Assembly (NCBI GenBank): GCA_031432545.1
Contig: JAVKGX010000001.1
Location: 194,411 to 258,410, forward strand
Length of the DNA: 64,000 nt
Reading direction: 5' to 3'
Source: Armatimonadota bacterium
GTDB taxonomy: Bacteria; Sysuimicrobiota; Sysuimicrobiia; Sysuimicrobiales; Sysuimicrobiaceae
In this document: positions 31,826 to 40,622 of the stretch, piece by piece
How the letters are laid out: every line of letters starts with the position of its first letter
How positions within the stretch are numbered: position 1 is the first letter of the stretch
Translations under genes and position numbers: made by a program
The notes under the pieces: model-generated
Database searches by the model: none
Told to the model about the DNA's origin: nothing
Seen by the model: only the letters and a program-made list of their open reading frames with translations

Positions 31826-32290
31826 TCAGCGGCGCCGCTTCGCCGTGCGCCGCACCGTTCCCTTGGCCGCCTTCCTGGCGGTGGTACGCCGCGCGGGTGC
31901 CTTCTTCGCCGCCCGTCGGGTGGTCTTTCTCCCCGCAGCCTTGCGGGCCGCGCGCTTGGTGGCGGCCGTCTTCCGCTTGGGAGCGGCCTTCGTCTTGGCG
32001 GCAGGCTTGCGTCGGGCTGCGGCCTTCTTCGCTGGCTTGCGGCGGGCCGGTTTGGCCGGCGCCTTCTTCGGCTTGGCCGGTGCTGCCGGAGGGACCGCCG
32101 GCGCCTCGGGCCAGCCGGGTCCGAACACGGTGCCCTGCTCTTCCTCCATCCGCGTGCGCTCGCCTTCCTCGTATTCGCCGTACAGCATCTCGTCCGCCTC
32201 CTCCTCCGTGGTCGACGGCAGATGGTCCTGCTCGCGCTGTTCCTCTTCCTCGGAGTCGTCGGGGAATCCTCCCGGATAGCGTCTATTCAT
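31826..32290 (-). CDS. Histone-H1-like basic protein with acidic head
   Basis: 154 residues in two halves. Residues 1-60 are acidic (many Glu and Asp). Residues about 68-154 are almost only Lys, Arg, Ala, Pro and Thr in A-K-K and R-K-x-A repeats, like the tails of bacterial H1-like/AlgP proteins that bind and compact DNA. The acidic head may mask the tail or recruit partners. Such tails vary quickly in length, so the repeat number should differ between strains. ATG 32290 follows GGGGAGG at 6 bases and a TACAAT lies about 30 bases upstream. Confidence 0.8.
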   Translation of the reverse strand: MNRRYPGGFPDDSEEEEQREQDHLPSTTEEEADEMLYGEYEEGERTRMEEEQGTVFGPGWPEAPAVPPAAPAKPKKAPAKPARRKPAKKAAARRKPAAKTKAAPKRKTAATKRAARKAAGRKTTRRAAKKAPARRTTARKAAKGTVRRTAKRRR

Positions 32291-32319
32291 CGCCGGCCTC
32301 CCCTGCGCCGTTTACCTGC

Positions 32320-32325
32320 ATTGTA
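32320..32325 (-). promoter_or_regulatory. -10 box (TACAAT) of the H1-like gene
   Basis: Minus-strand TACAAT about 30 bases before ATG 32290. The leader carries GGGGAGG, so this gene has a normal ribosome site. Confidence 0.45.
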
Positions 32326-32417
32326 GTGTCCCCGCCGATCCGCGGCACCGCAGACCGGGACGGTGTCTTTTGGCTGTCACCGCGCAGGGACGGCGGGCTG
32401 ATGCGGTGGGGGTGAGG

Positions 32418-32455
32418 GAAAAACGAAGGCCGGGTCCCGCCAGGACCCGGCCTTC
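32418..32455 (-). terminator. Strong rho-independent terminator of the subtilase gene
   Basis: Thirteen bases (32443-32455) pair perfectly with thirteen (32425-32437) across a 5-base loop. On the minus strand the stem is followed by CGTTTTT. It ends the subtilase message 17 bases after its stop. Confidence 0.85.
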
Positions 32456-32471
32456 GACCCGTGCCGACAGG

Positions 32472-33731
32472 CTACTTCACGGAGTTGTGGTAGTTGACGC
32501 GGCCCCACTTCCAGTAGTTGCCGGTGCCGGGGATCGGGTCCGCGGTGCTCTCGATCTTGTTCCGGACGCACGACGCGCTCGTGCACTGACCCCGGGCCCA
32601 GATCAAGCCCGCCTGCCCGGCGACGTGGGGCGTGGCCATCGAGGTGCCGTTGAGCGAGTCGTACAGCGTCTTGTATCCGTACTGGCTGTTCAGGTACACG
32701 ACCGTGTCGGGCATCGTCGACAGGATCCGAACCCCCGGGGCGGCGACGTCCACCCAGTCGGCACCGTAGTTGCTGAACGACGCCTTGTTGTCGTTCTCGT
32801 CCGTGGCCGCCACGGCGATGCAGTTCGTGTACGCCGCGGGGTAGGTCTTCTGCTTGGTCCCGCTGTTGCCGGCCGCGCAGGCCAGTACGGCGCCCTTGTT
32901 CCACGCGTAGTCGACGGCGTTGCGCAGCGTGCTCGACGGCAGGCTGCCGCCCAGGCTCAGGTTGATCGCCTTGGCACCCTGATCCGCGGCCCAGACGATG
33001 CCGTTGGCGACGGCAGAATAGCTACCCGATCCGGTGGCGCTGAGGACCTTCACCCCCAGCAGGCTGACCGCCCAGTTCGCGCCGGCCACGCCCTTGCCGT
33101 TGTTCGTCAGCGCGCCGATCGTCCCGGCGACGTGGGTGCCGTGCCCGTTGTCGTCCTCAGCGTTGTTGTCGTTGTTCACGAAGTCACGCTGGGCCGCCAC
33201 CGGCGGCAGGTCCTCGTGGCTGTTGTCGATGCCGGTGTCCACGACCGCGATGCGCACCGTGCCGCTGCCCGTGGTAAAATCCCAGGCCGCGTACGCCTGC
33301 ACCTTCTCCCACCCCCACTGCATCACGCAGCCGTGTTTGGACGACTCGTAGCACGTCGTGTTGTCGTAGGGGTCGTTCGGGTCCGCGAACAGCGTGGCGA
33401 TGCCGTTGCGCTCGGCGTACTCGACGTTGGGGTTGCGCGACAGGGCCTGCAGGACCACCTCGGCCCGCGCCGGTTCGACCCTCAGCACGTGCACGTCGAT
33501 CCCGCCGATCCGGTCGACGACGGATGCCCCGACCTCACCCGCGATCCGCGCGGCGCTGGCTCCGGGCCGGAAGCGGACGAGGAGTTCGTCGGGCACGAAG
33601 TCTCCGGATGCCGCACCGGCCGCAGGAGACATCGTAGGCGGCGGACCGAGCTGGAAGCCCGATCCGCAGGAGGAAACAACCAGGGCCGCGGCGAGTGCGG
33701 CCGCCAGGCGGCCGATACTTAGTGCTCTCAC
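32472..33731 (-). CDS. Secreted S8 subtilisin/thermitase-like protease, lipoprotein-anchored
   Basis: 419 residues. A basic, hydrophobic signal ends in the lipobox V-S-S-C22. A propeptide-like inhibitor domain follows (about 45-115), then the peptidase domain (about 135-410). The triad is complete: D165 in A-V-V-D-T-G-I, H197 in N-G-H-G-T-H-V-A-G, S364 in G-T-S-M-A-T-P-H, with oxyanion N289. The core resembles thermitase. Extra cysteines (127, 135, and two near 375-382) could form disulfides outside the cell. GTG 33731 follows GGGGAGG. It is a monocistronic gene with its own terminator and an inverted repeat upstream. Confidence 0.9.
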   Translation of the reverse strand: MRALSIGRLAAALAAALVVSSCGSGFQLGPPPTMSPAAGAASGDFVPDELLVRFRPGASAARIAGEVGASVVDRIGGIDVHVLRVEPARAEVVLQALSRNPNVEYAERNGIATLFADPNDPYDNTTCYESSKHGCVMQWGWEKVQAYAAWDFTTGSGTVRIAVVDTGIDNSHEDLPPVAAQRDFVNNDNNAEDDNGHGTHVAGTIGALTNNGKGVAGANWAVSLLGVKVLSATGSGSYSAVANGIVWAADQGAKAINLSLGGSLPSSTLRNAVDYAWNKGAVLACAAGNSGTKQKTYPAAYTNCIAVAATDENDNKASFSNYGADWVDVAAPGVRILSTMPDTVVYLNSQYGYKTLYDSLNGTSMATPHVAGQAGLIWARGQCTSASCVRNKIESTADPIPGTGNYWKWGRVNYHNSVK

Positions 33732-33761
33732 GAAAAACTCACCTCCCCCGTTGTGCACCTG

Positions 33762-33778
33762 ATACGGTCGTTCCGTAT
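33762..33778 (-). promoter_or_regulatory. Operator-like inverted repeat before the subtilase
   Basis: ATACGG-TCGTT-CCGTAT is a perfect 6-base inverted repeat, about 30 bases before the GTG. Its location suggests a regulator site or part of the promoter; no matching regulator gene lies beside it. Confidence 0.4.
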
Positions 33779-33889
33779 TCGAGATCGGACTCCGATTTCC
33801 TTTCCTGCGGAAAACCTCTCGCATTCTTGCAGAAAAGCCCACGAAAGGTGCTTGTCGGGATCCGCGGCTGCAGATCGCCGACGGCCCGG

Positions 33890-34951
33890 TCAGGCTAGGC
33901 CCCGGATGCGCAGGCGCAGGTCGTTCGGGGAATCGGCGTTGCGCAGGGCTTCTTCGTAGCTGATCAACTCGCGCTGGTAGAGGTCATGGAGGGCCTGGTC
34001 GAACGTCTGCATCCCCTCCTGCCGTCCGGCGTGCAGCGCCTGGCGGATCGACCCGATATCGCCCTTCTTGATGAGTTCGCGGATGCGGGGCGTCGCCACA
34101 AGGACTTCCACCGCTGCCACCCGTCCCCGGCCGTCGGAGCGCGGGATGAGGCGCTGAGAGACGATGCCCTCGAGCGTGATGGACAGGCGGTGGAGGATCT
34201 CCTGCGTGTGGTCGGGCGAGAAGAACGCCAGCATCCGCTCGAGGGTCTGCGCGGCGTTCATGGAGTGCAGCGTGCTCAAGACCAGGTGGCCGGTCTCGGC
34301 GAAGTACAGCGCGGCCTCCGCGGACTCCTGATCGCGCATCTCCCCGATCAGCACGACGTCGGGTGCCTGGCGGAGGGCACCGCGCAGCGCGTCGTGAAAC
34401 GTCGGGGTGTCGGTGGCGACTTCGCGCTGGCTGACGATGCTCTTCTTGTCCGCGTGCAGGTACTCGATGGGATCCTCGATCGTCACGATGTGGCCGTCGC
34501 GCTGCGCGTTGCGTTGGTCGATCATCGCGGCGAGCGTCGTCGACTTGCCGGATCCGGAAGGCCCCGTCACCAGCACCAGGCCCCGCTTGCGCATGACCAG
34601 ATCGCGCAGCACCTCCGGCAGGCCGAGGTCCTCGAAGGACGGGATGTCCGTTCGGACACGGCGCGCGACGATCGCGAGCGATCCGCGCTGACGGTAGACG
34701 TTGACGCGGAAGCGGCCGATCTTGGGCACGCTGTAGGCCAAATCGATGCTCTGGCGGGATTGCAGTTCGGCGAGTTGGTCTTCGCGCAGCAGTTGAGACA
34801 CGAGTTCCGCCGCCAGGTTGACCGTCACCCGCTCGTCGGAACTCGGACGCATCTCGTCGTGCACCCGGTACATCGGCGGGGAGCCCACCTTCACGTACAG
34901 GTCGCTGGCATCCAGTTCCACCATCCGAGCGAGCAGGTCGTTGATGTGCAC
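33890..34951 (-). CDS. pilT: PilT/PilU-type twitching-motility ATPase
   Basis: 353 residues. An N-terminal PAS-like domain (about 1-95) and a RecA-like ATPase: Walker A G-P-S-G-S-G-K-S-T near 135, Asp box, Walker B V-V-L-I-G-E-M-R-D near 205, and the PilT marker A-x-x-A-L-x-x-A-E-T-G-H. It powers pilus retraction as a hexamer at the base of the type IV pilus. GTG 34951 follows GGGAGG. It is the third gene of a three-gene unit, 31 bases after the other PilT. It may be the PilU-like partner, since its Walker A has Ser where the other has Thr. Confidence 0.88.
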   Translation of the reverse strand: MHINDLLARMVELDASDLYVKVGSPPMYRVHDEMRPSSDERVTVNLAAELVSQLLREDQLAELQSRQSIDLAYSVPKIGRFRVNVYRQRGSLAIVARRVRTDIPSFEDLGLPEVLRDLVMRKRGLVLVTGPSGSGKSTTLAAMIDQRNAQRDGHIVTIEDPIEYLHADKKSIVSQREVATDTPTFHDALRGALRQAPDVVLIGEMRDQESAEAALYFAETGHLVLSTLHSMNAAQTLERMLAFFSPDHTQEILHRLSITLEGIVSQRLIPRSDGRGRVAAVEVLVATPRIRELIKKGDIGSIRQALHAGRQEGMQTFDQALHDLYQRELISYEEALRNADSPNDLRLRIRGLA

Positions 34952-34982
34952 GATCCGTCCTCCCGACTCTATCGGCGGTCCG

Positions 34983-36080
34983 TCATCCCCACGCTCCGTG
35001 CAGGGACGGCTTGGCGACCCCACCGGTGACCCCGTCGCGGGCGAAGGTGTGCTTGTCGACGGCCCACCGCGCGGCCGTCTCCGGTGTGATCTGTCCGGTC
35101 TTCAGCAGGTTGCGCAGGCTCTGGTCGAGGCTCTGCATGCCGTCCTTCATCCCCGTCTGGATCGCCGAGAGGATCTGGTGGATCTTGTTCTCGCGGACCA
35201 GGTTGCGAATCGCCGGGGTGGCGACCATCACCTCGACCGCGGGCACTCGCCCCGATCCGTCGGCCGTGGGCAGCAGGATCTGGGCGGCCACGCCGACGAG
35301 TCCCTCGGCCAGCTGGACGCGGACCTGCTCTTGCTGGTGGCTGGGGAAGACGTCGATGATCCGACTCACCGTCTGTGGGGCGCTGGACGTGTGCAGCGTT
35401 GCCATCACCAGGTGGCCGGTCTCCGCGGCCGTCAGCGCCATCGAGATCGTCTCCAGATCGCGCATCTCGCCGACGAGGATCACGTCCGGATCCTCGCGCA
35501 GCGCGGCCCGCAGCGCACCGCTGAACGATTTGGTGTTCAGGCCCACCTCGCGCTGGTTGATGATGCACTTCTTGTGTTCGTGGACGAACTCGATCGGGTC
35601 TTCGATCGTGATGATGTGGGCGCTGCGGCGCTGGTTGATCAAATCCACCATCGCCGCCAGCGTCGTCGACTTGCCCGATCCGGTGGGTCCGGTGACGAGG
35701 ATCAACCCGCGGTCGCGCAAGGCGAGCTCCCCGAGGACGGGCGGCAGGCCGAGTTCCTCCAGCGTCTTGATCCGGGATGGGATCAAGCGGAAGACCGCGC
35801 CCTCGCCCAGGCGCTGCTGGAACACGTTCACGCGGTAGCGCCCGAGGTTGGCCAGTTCGATCGAGAAGTCCAGGTCCCAGTTCTCCTCGAACTTCGCCTT
35901 CTGATGGTCCGAGAGGATCTCGTAGATCATCGTGTGCAGCGCTTCCTTGGTCAGCGGGGCCCAGCCGTCGACGTCCACCAGAGCGCCGTGCAGGCGCAGC
36001 TTCGGTGGGATTCCGACTGTGAGGTGGAGGTCGGAAGCACCGCGCTCCTTGGCCAGGATCAGAAGCTGCGTGATGTCCAC
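34983..36080 (-). CDS. pilT: PilT twitching-motility retraction ATPase
   Basis: 365 residues. Same domain order as the following gene: PAS-like N-domain, Walker A G-P-T-G-S-G-K-S-T near 130, Walker B V-I-L-V-G-E-M-R-D near 200, and the A-I-R-N-L motif near 285. The C-terminal extension (about 340-365) carries a V-D-K-H tail. GTG 36080 is one base from the stop of the PilB-like gene, with GGAGG reaching over from its end. It should retract type IV pili. Confidence 0.88.
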   Translation of the reverse strand: MDITQLLILAKERGASDLHLTVGIPPKLRLHGALVDVDGWAPLTKEALHTMIYEILSDHQKAKFEENWDLDFSIELANLGRYRVNVFQQRLGEGAVFRLIPSRIKTLEELGLPPVLGELALRDRGLILVTGPTGSGKSTTLAAMVDLINQRRSAHIITIEDPIEFVHEHKKCIINQREVGLNTKSFSGALRAALREDPDVILVGEMRDLETISMALTAAETGHLVMATLHTSSAPQTVSRIIDVFPSHQQEQVRVQLAEGLVGVAAQILLPTADGSGRVPAVEVMVATPAIRNLVRENKIHQILSAIQTGMKDGMQSLDQSLRNLLKTGQITPETAARWAVDKHTFARDGVTGGVAKPSLHGAWG

Positions 36081-36081
36081 G

Positions 36082-37578
36082 TCACGCCTCCAGCAGGTCC
36101 CAGACCGCCTTTGGGGTCGTCCGCAGACGCTGCACGGCTTCCCGCGCGCCGTCCGCCAGCGCAGGCGCGAGAGTGGATCGGATCCGCTCAGCCAGGGCAA
36201 AGGGCGAGGGTTCCAGCAGGGCTCGCTGCAGTTCTGGCCCTGCCGGGTACCACTCGTGCAGCACGGCGTATCCGTCGTAGCCGGTCTGGCGGCAGTCGTC
36301 GCAGCCTGCGGGCGCCCCCCATCGGGCAGGCGGCTGCCCGGGCCAGCCGGGAGGGGGCTGTCGGTGTTCGGTCGCGCACCGGCACAGCGCGGGCACGCGT
36401 ACGGTGCAGAGGACGCCGGTCAGCGCCGCCTGCAGGTGCAGCCGGCCTGCCCGGGCGGCCAGGTCCTCCAGGGCCCAGGCCGCGCGCAGGTGCGGCGTCC
36501 CCACCACCAGGACCTGGCCAGGATGGCGGGCCGCGATGAGCAAGGCGGCCAGGTCCAGGTCGGCTCCGGTGTCGGCTGACACGAACTCGGCCCGGGTGTG
36601 GGCAACGAGGTCGGGGTCTGGCGTCTGGACTTCCACAGCGTTGCCGATGGCCGTCGCGCCTGGCGCGCCGGCGACGACGACCAGGGTGCGAGGGGAGTCC
36701 GCGCTCGCTGCCAGGGCCCGCAGGATCCCGCGCCGCAACGCCGGCTCGGGGGAACCGACGATCAGCACGCCGGGCTTCCGGATGGTCTCGCAAAGACGGT
36801 CCAACACCCCCTCGGGCAGCAGGTCGCCGAACGAACCCCCCGACAGGGTGCCGAACACCGCGGTGCCGTGCGGCGTGGCCGCAGCCCGTAGGTTCACGTC
36901 CAGCCAATGACCCGGAAGTGGGATCTGCACCCGCACGGGCTGCGGCGCCCGTGCGATCTCGTCGAGTGTGCCCGGTTCCAACGACGGGCCGTGGCTGGCC
37001 ACCAGGCCGCCGGGGGTTCGGTAGCGGACGCGAATGCCCGCAGCGAGCGGCTCGAAGTAGATCTCCTCCGCGCCCGCAGCGGCCGCGGCACTCAGGTGGA
37101 AGCGCAGGGCTGGGGCCCCCAGGGCGACCTCGGGGCTGCCGGTACGGGACTGCAGGGCGGCGAGCGTCGTCTCGATGTCGCTGGCCAGCGCGATGGCCGT
37201 GGCGACCCGTAGCCCGCTGATCCGTTCGACCTCGGCGACGGCGGCTTCGTCGGTCGGGTCGACCATCGCGACCGTGATCTCGTCGGTGGTGGCGATCACC
37301 GGGCACAGCCCCAGACGCCGCGCCGCATGGACGGGCACCCGCTCGACCGCCGCGGGGTCTACCAGCTCGGGAGACAGGTGCACGTAGGGGACCTGCAGCT
37401 GCGTGCTTAGCGCCCACGCGATGTCGTCCTCGGATGCATGGCCAAGCTGCAGCAGCGCGGCCCCCAGCCGAATCCCGCTCTGCTTGTGGGCTGCGATCGC
37501 TTCGTCCAGCTGTGCCCGGGTGATCAGGCCGGTCTGAACCAAAATCTCGCCGAGGCGTGTCCTCGTGGCTGTGCCCAA
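36082..37578 (-). CDS. Degenerate PilB/GspE-like protein without an ATP site
   Basis: 498 residues from TTG 37578, behind GGGGAGG. Residues about 8-140 form the MshEN/GspE N-domain that binds cyclic-di-GMP in PilB relatives (R-L-G-E-I-L-V-x-x-G-L-I motif). Residues about 150-490 follow the secretion-ATPase fold, but where Walker A should read G-P-T-G-S-G-K-T-T it reads G-S-P-E-P-A-L-R-R, and Walker B is also lost (L-V-V-G-T-P-H-L). The zinc tetracysteine is kept: C-R-C near 405 and C-D-D-C near 430. It cannot hydrolyse ATP in the usual way. It may act as a regulatory subunit of the pilus motor or a cyclic-di-GMP sensor. It heads the pilT operon. Confidence 0.8.
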   Translation of the reverse strand: MGTATRTRLGEILVQTGLITRAQLDEAIAAHKQSGIRLGAALLQLGHASEDDIAWALSTQLQVPYVHLSPELVDPAAVERVPVHAARRLGLCPVIATTDEITVAMVDPTDEAAVAEVERISGLRVATAIALASDIETTLAALQSRTGSPEVALGAPALRFHLSAAAAAGAEEIYFEPLAAGIRVRYRTPGGLVASHGPSLEPGTLDEIARAPQPVRVQIPLPGHWLDVNLRAAATPHGTAVFGTLSGGSFGDLLPEGVLDRLCETIRKPGVLIVGSPEPALRRGILRALAASADSPRTLVVVAGAPGATAIGNAVEVQTPDPDLVAHTRAEFVSADTGADLDLAALLIAARHPGQVLVVGTPHLRAAWALEDLAARAGRLHLQAALTGVLCTVRVPALCRCATEHRQPPPGWPGQPPARWGAPAGCDDCRQTGYDGYAVLHEWYPAGPELQRALLEPSPFALAERIRSTLAPALADGAREAVQRLRTTPKAVWDLLEA

Positions 37579-37659
37579 CTCTGCCTCCCCGCGGTGTGGA
37601 TCTGCCCAGGCAGGAAAGCAAGATCCCTGCCACCGCCCAGCCGGTCGCGTTTGGGCGGG

Positions 37660-39162
37660 CTACAGGCCGTAGATCTGGCTGTACTTCGCCTTGAGGTAAA
37701 GCAGGTAAGGCTGCGGCTCGAGCGGCCGTCCGGTCACCCGCTGCACCAGTTCGTGGGGTAGGAACTTGCGGCCGTGGCGGTAGACGTTGTCGACCAGCCA
37801 CTCCCGCAGGGTCTGGAAGCGGCCCTCGCGGATCTCGGAGGGGATCTCGGGACGGGCAGCCAGCGCCGTCTGGTAGATCTGGGCCGATAGCACGTTGCCC
37901 AGCGCGTAGGTCGGGAAGTACCCGAACGAACCGCTGGACCAGTGGCTGTCCTGCATCACGCCGTCGCGGTCGTCGGGGGGCGTGATCCCCAGGTAGGAGC
38001 GCATGCCGGCTGCCCAGGCCTCGGGGAGGTCCGCGGCGCGCATCTTGTCGGTCACCAGCTCGAGTTCCAGGTCGAACCGCAGCATGATGTGCAGGTTGTA
38101 GGTGACCTCATCCGCCACCACCCGGATCAGGCTGGGCTGCACCTTGTTGATCGCGCGGTAGAACTCCTCGACGGTCACGTCCCCCAGCGCATCCGGGAAC
38201 GTCTGCCGCAACTGGGGGAAGTAGTGCTCCCACAGCGGGCGGCTGCGTCCGACGACGTTCTCCCACATCCGCGACGACGACTCGTGGAAGACCATGCTGC
38301 ACCCCCGGGCCAGCGGGGTGCGTCCGAGGGAGGCGGCGGTGTTCATCTCGTACAGGGCGTGGCCGGTTTCGTGGAGGATCGCGAACAGCCCCTCGGACAG
38401 GCCGTTTCGGTCGTAGCGGGACGTGATGCGGACGTCGTCCCGACCGAAACTGGTTGCGAAGGGGTGGGGGGAGGTGTCCAGGCGCCCGCGGGTGAGGTCG
38501 TAGCCGTAGTCCTGCGCGATGCGCAGTCCGAACCCTGCCTGCGCTTCGACGGAGTAGTCGCGGTGGAGGAAGTCCGTGCGCGGTTCCGGCCGTTCGACGA
38601 TGGCCCGCACGAGTGCGACCTGCTCCGGGCGGATCGCATCGAAGATCCGACGGACGTCGGCGGTGCGCATCCCGGGCTCGTAGCCCTCCAGCAGCGCGTC
38701 GTAGGGGTGATCTTCGTATCCGTAGAAGTCCGCGGCCCGTCGCGCGTAGTCGACCATCTTCTCCAGGTGCGGCCGGAACGCGGCGAAGTCGTTCGCGGGG
38801 CGCGCCTGGCGCCAGACCTGGTTGCTCAGGACGCGGTCGCGCGCCCACGCGGCGACGAACGCCTCCGGCAGCTTGCGGGCACGGTCGTAGTCGCGGCGGA
38901 CGATCCGCACCAAGCAGCGGTCGTCGTGTTCTTCGGGCAGGGAAGCGACTTCCGGTTCGGCCGCGTCCAGCAGCGTCGCCGTCCGGTCCGAGGTGAACTT
39001 GGCATGGGCCAGCCGGCTGAGCGTGGAGATCTGTTCGGCGCGGTGCGGTCCCCCGCGCGCAGGCATATAGGTCTGCTGGTCCCAGCCCAGCACGCCGATG
39101 GCCTTGCCGATGTCGTGGATCTCGGCCAAGTGCTCCCGCAGTTCCTTCACGGCATTACCCAC
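37660..39162 (-). CDS. M32 metallocarboxypeptidase (Taq type)
   Basis: 500 residues, the family length. The zinc motif H264-E-T-G-H268 is intact, with the third ligand Glu in a H-E-S-S-S-R motif about 27 residues later. The family signatures D-Q-Q-T-Y-M-P near 30 and the I-R-x-x-A-D-E-V-x-Y-N-L-H near 350 are present. It removes C-terminal residues, except proline, from peptides, with broad specificity, and is common in thermophiles. Start GTG 39162 follows GGAG at 6 bases. TATACT lies about 43 bases upstream. Confidence 0.9.
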   Translation of the reverse strand: MGNAVKELREHLAEIHDIGKAIGVLGWDQQTYMPARGGPHRAEQISTLSRLAHAKFTSDRTATLLDAAEPEVASLPEEHDDRCLVRIVRRDYDRARKLPEAFVAAWARDRVLSNQVWRQARPANDFAAFRPHLEKMVDYARRAADFYGYEDHPYDALLEGYEPGMRTADVRRIFDAIRPEQVALVRAIVERPEPRTDFLHRDYSVEAQAGFGLRIAQDYGYDLTRGRLDTSPHPFATSFGRDDVRITSRYDRNGLSEGLFAILHETGHALYEMNTAASLGRTPLARGCSMVFHESSSRMWENVVGRSRPLWEHYFPQLRQTFPDALGDVTVEEFYRAINKVQPSLIRVVADEVTYNLHIMLRFDLELELVTDKMRAADLPEAWAAGMRSYLGITPPDDRDGVMQDSHWSSGSFGYFPTYALGNVLSAQIYQTALAARPEIPSEIREGRFQTLREWLVDNVYRHGRKFLPHELVQRVTGRPLEPQPYLLYLKAKYSQIYGL

Positions 39163-39204
39163 GGTGGTCTCCGGATTCCGCTTGATGGTCGTCTGGACGA
39201 GGAC

Positions 39205-39210
39205 AGTATA
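39205..39210 (-). promoter_or_regulatory. -10 box (TATACT) of the M32 peptidase
   Basis: Minus-strand TATACT about 43 bases before GTG 39162, giving a leader near 36 bases with a GGAG site. It lies between tRNA-Asn and the peptidase gene. Confidence 0.45.
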
Positions 39211-39250
39211 ACGGACGCCGCCGATCGGTGCGGTTCGGCAGACTCGGGGA

Positions 39251-39325
39251 TGGCTCCGGCGGTAGGACTCGAACCTACAACCCCCTGGTTAACAGCCAGG
39301 TGCTCTACCATTGAGCTACGCCGGA
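39251..39325 (-). tRNA. tRNA-Asn (GUU)
   Basis: 75 bases, full cloverleaf on the minus strand: acceptor TCCGGCG/CGCCGGA, D-stem GCTC/GAGC, anticodon stem CCTGG/CCAGG with loop CTGTTAA (anticodon GTT), T-stem GTAGG/CCTAC with TTCGAGT loop. The discriminator is G and CCA is encoded. Confidence 0.96.
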
Positions 39326-39341
39326 ACGCGCAGCACCAAGG

Positions 39342-39371
39342 ATGATACGGACGGGGCTTGACGGCTGTCAA
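39342..39371 (-). promoter_or_regulatory. Promoter of tRNA-Asn, overlapping a TTGAC inverted repeat
   Basis: Minus-strand TTGACA (39366-39371), 18 bases, TATCAT (39342-39347). RNA would start about 9 bases before the tRNA. The -35 is half of TTGAC-GGCT-GTCAA, whose other half is a plus-strand TTGACG facing the exporter gene. Confidence 0.65.
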
Positions 39372-39436
39372 ACTGTGCGGGAGTCCGGGGCCACCGGGGC
39401 GAAGGGTACGTCGGCGGCGCAGGAGGCTGAGTCCGG

Positions 39437-40591
39437 ATGAAGCGGACGGACGTGGCGGTGAACACGCTGGTCGTGACGCTCGTGGTCGGGGCCGTCTACG
39501 GGCTGCTTTGGCTGCTCGTCCGCATCTCCGACATCCTCGTGATCATGTTGATCTCAGCCATCCTCGCCGCGGGCTTGGCTCCCAGCGTCGCGGCCCTGCA
39601 GCGCATCCCGGTCGGGCGCGGCCGCCGGTTGGGCAAGGGGTGGGCCATCCTCCTGGTCGTGCTGGGAGTGTTCGCCGCGCTCGGACTGATCGTGACGATC
39701 CTCGTGACGCCGATCGTGCAGCAGGCAGCCGGGTTTTTGCAGAGCATCCCCGGCTACGTCCGTGACGCGGAGGCCTGGGTCGCGGGGATGCGCGCGCAGC
39801 ACCCTTGGATTCCGGACCTGAGCCGTTGGATCGCCCGGTTGCCCGCGGAGGTGGAGAACCTCGCCCAGTACTTCACCACCGCCGCCGGATTCTTCGGCCG
39901 GTTCGTCAGCGGCGTGTTCACGACCACGATGGTGATCGTCATCTCCATCTACATGTTGATCGAGGGGCCCCAGATCAAGCGCGGCTTTCTGCGCCTGTGG
40001 CCGCCGGCGCAGCGCCCGTTGGTGGGCGACGTCATCGAAGAGATCGGGCGCAAGTTCAGTGGCTGGCTGCGCGGCACGTTCGTGCTGTCGTTGTTCATCT
40101 TCGTGACGATCACCACGGGGCTGCTGGCGCTGGGGATCCCCTACCCGTTTTTGCTCGGGCTCGTGGCGGGGCTGATGGAACTGGTGCCCAACATCGGCCC
40201 GTTCCTCGGCGCGGTTCCGGCGGTCCTGGTGGCCCTGTTCCAGCCGACGTGGAAGCTGATCGCGGTCGTCGTCCTGTTCGTGGTCGTCCAGCAGGTCGAG
40301 CTGAACTACGTGGTGCCGCGCGTGATGAAGCGTGCCGTGGGGCTGTCGCCGATCTTGGCCATCTTCTCACTGCTCGTCGGCGGGGCGCTGATGGGCATCA
40401 TCGGCGTGTTGCTGGCCGTCCCGGTGGCGGCCGCCCTGCAGGTGATCTCCCAGGAGGTCGTGCGCGCCACCCTGCCCCACTCAGAGTCGGAGGCGAACTT
40501 GCCCCCGCTGGAGCCGGTGGAGCTGGAGGTCGTCGAACCGGAATCCCCCGCAGCCGGCCGCGGCCCCAAGGAAGCCGCCGGGGGCCCGTAA
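39437..40591 (+). CDS. AI-2E family (PerM/YdiK-type) membrane transporter
   Basis: 384 residues. About eight hydrophobic segments: four near the N-terminus (10-75), a soluble amphipathic middle (75-150), and four after 150, with the family motif P-N-I-G-P-F-L-G-x-x-P near 250. The C-terminal 35 residues are acidic and Pro-rich. Family members export small molecules or sodium ions; the AI-2 link is shown for one member only. The substrate here is unknown. The ATG follows AGGAGG at 12 bases. Confidence 0.8.
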   Translation: MKRTDVAVNTLVVTLVVGAVYGLLWLLVRISDILVIMLISAILAAGLAPSVAALQRIPVGRGRRLGKGWAILLVVLGVFAALGLIVTILVTPIVQQAAGFLQSIPGYVRDAEAWVAGMRAQHPWIPDLSRWIARLPAEVENLAQYFTTAAGFFGRFVSGVFTTTMVIVISIYMLIEGPQIKRGFLRLWPPAQRPLVGDVIEEIGRKFSGWLRGTFVLSLFIFVTITTGLLALGIPYPFLLGLVAGLMELVPNIGPFLGAVPAVLVALFQPTWKLIAVVVLFVVVQQVELNYVVPRVMKRAVGLSPILAIFSLLVGGALMGIIGVLLAVPVAAALQVISQEVVRATLPHSESEANLPPLEPVELEVVEPESPAAGRGPKEAAGGP

Positions 40592-40622
40592 AAGGGGCGG
40601 ATCCGGGTCCGCGCCGACCGGC

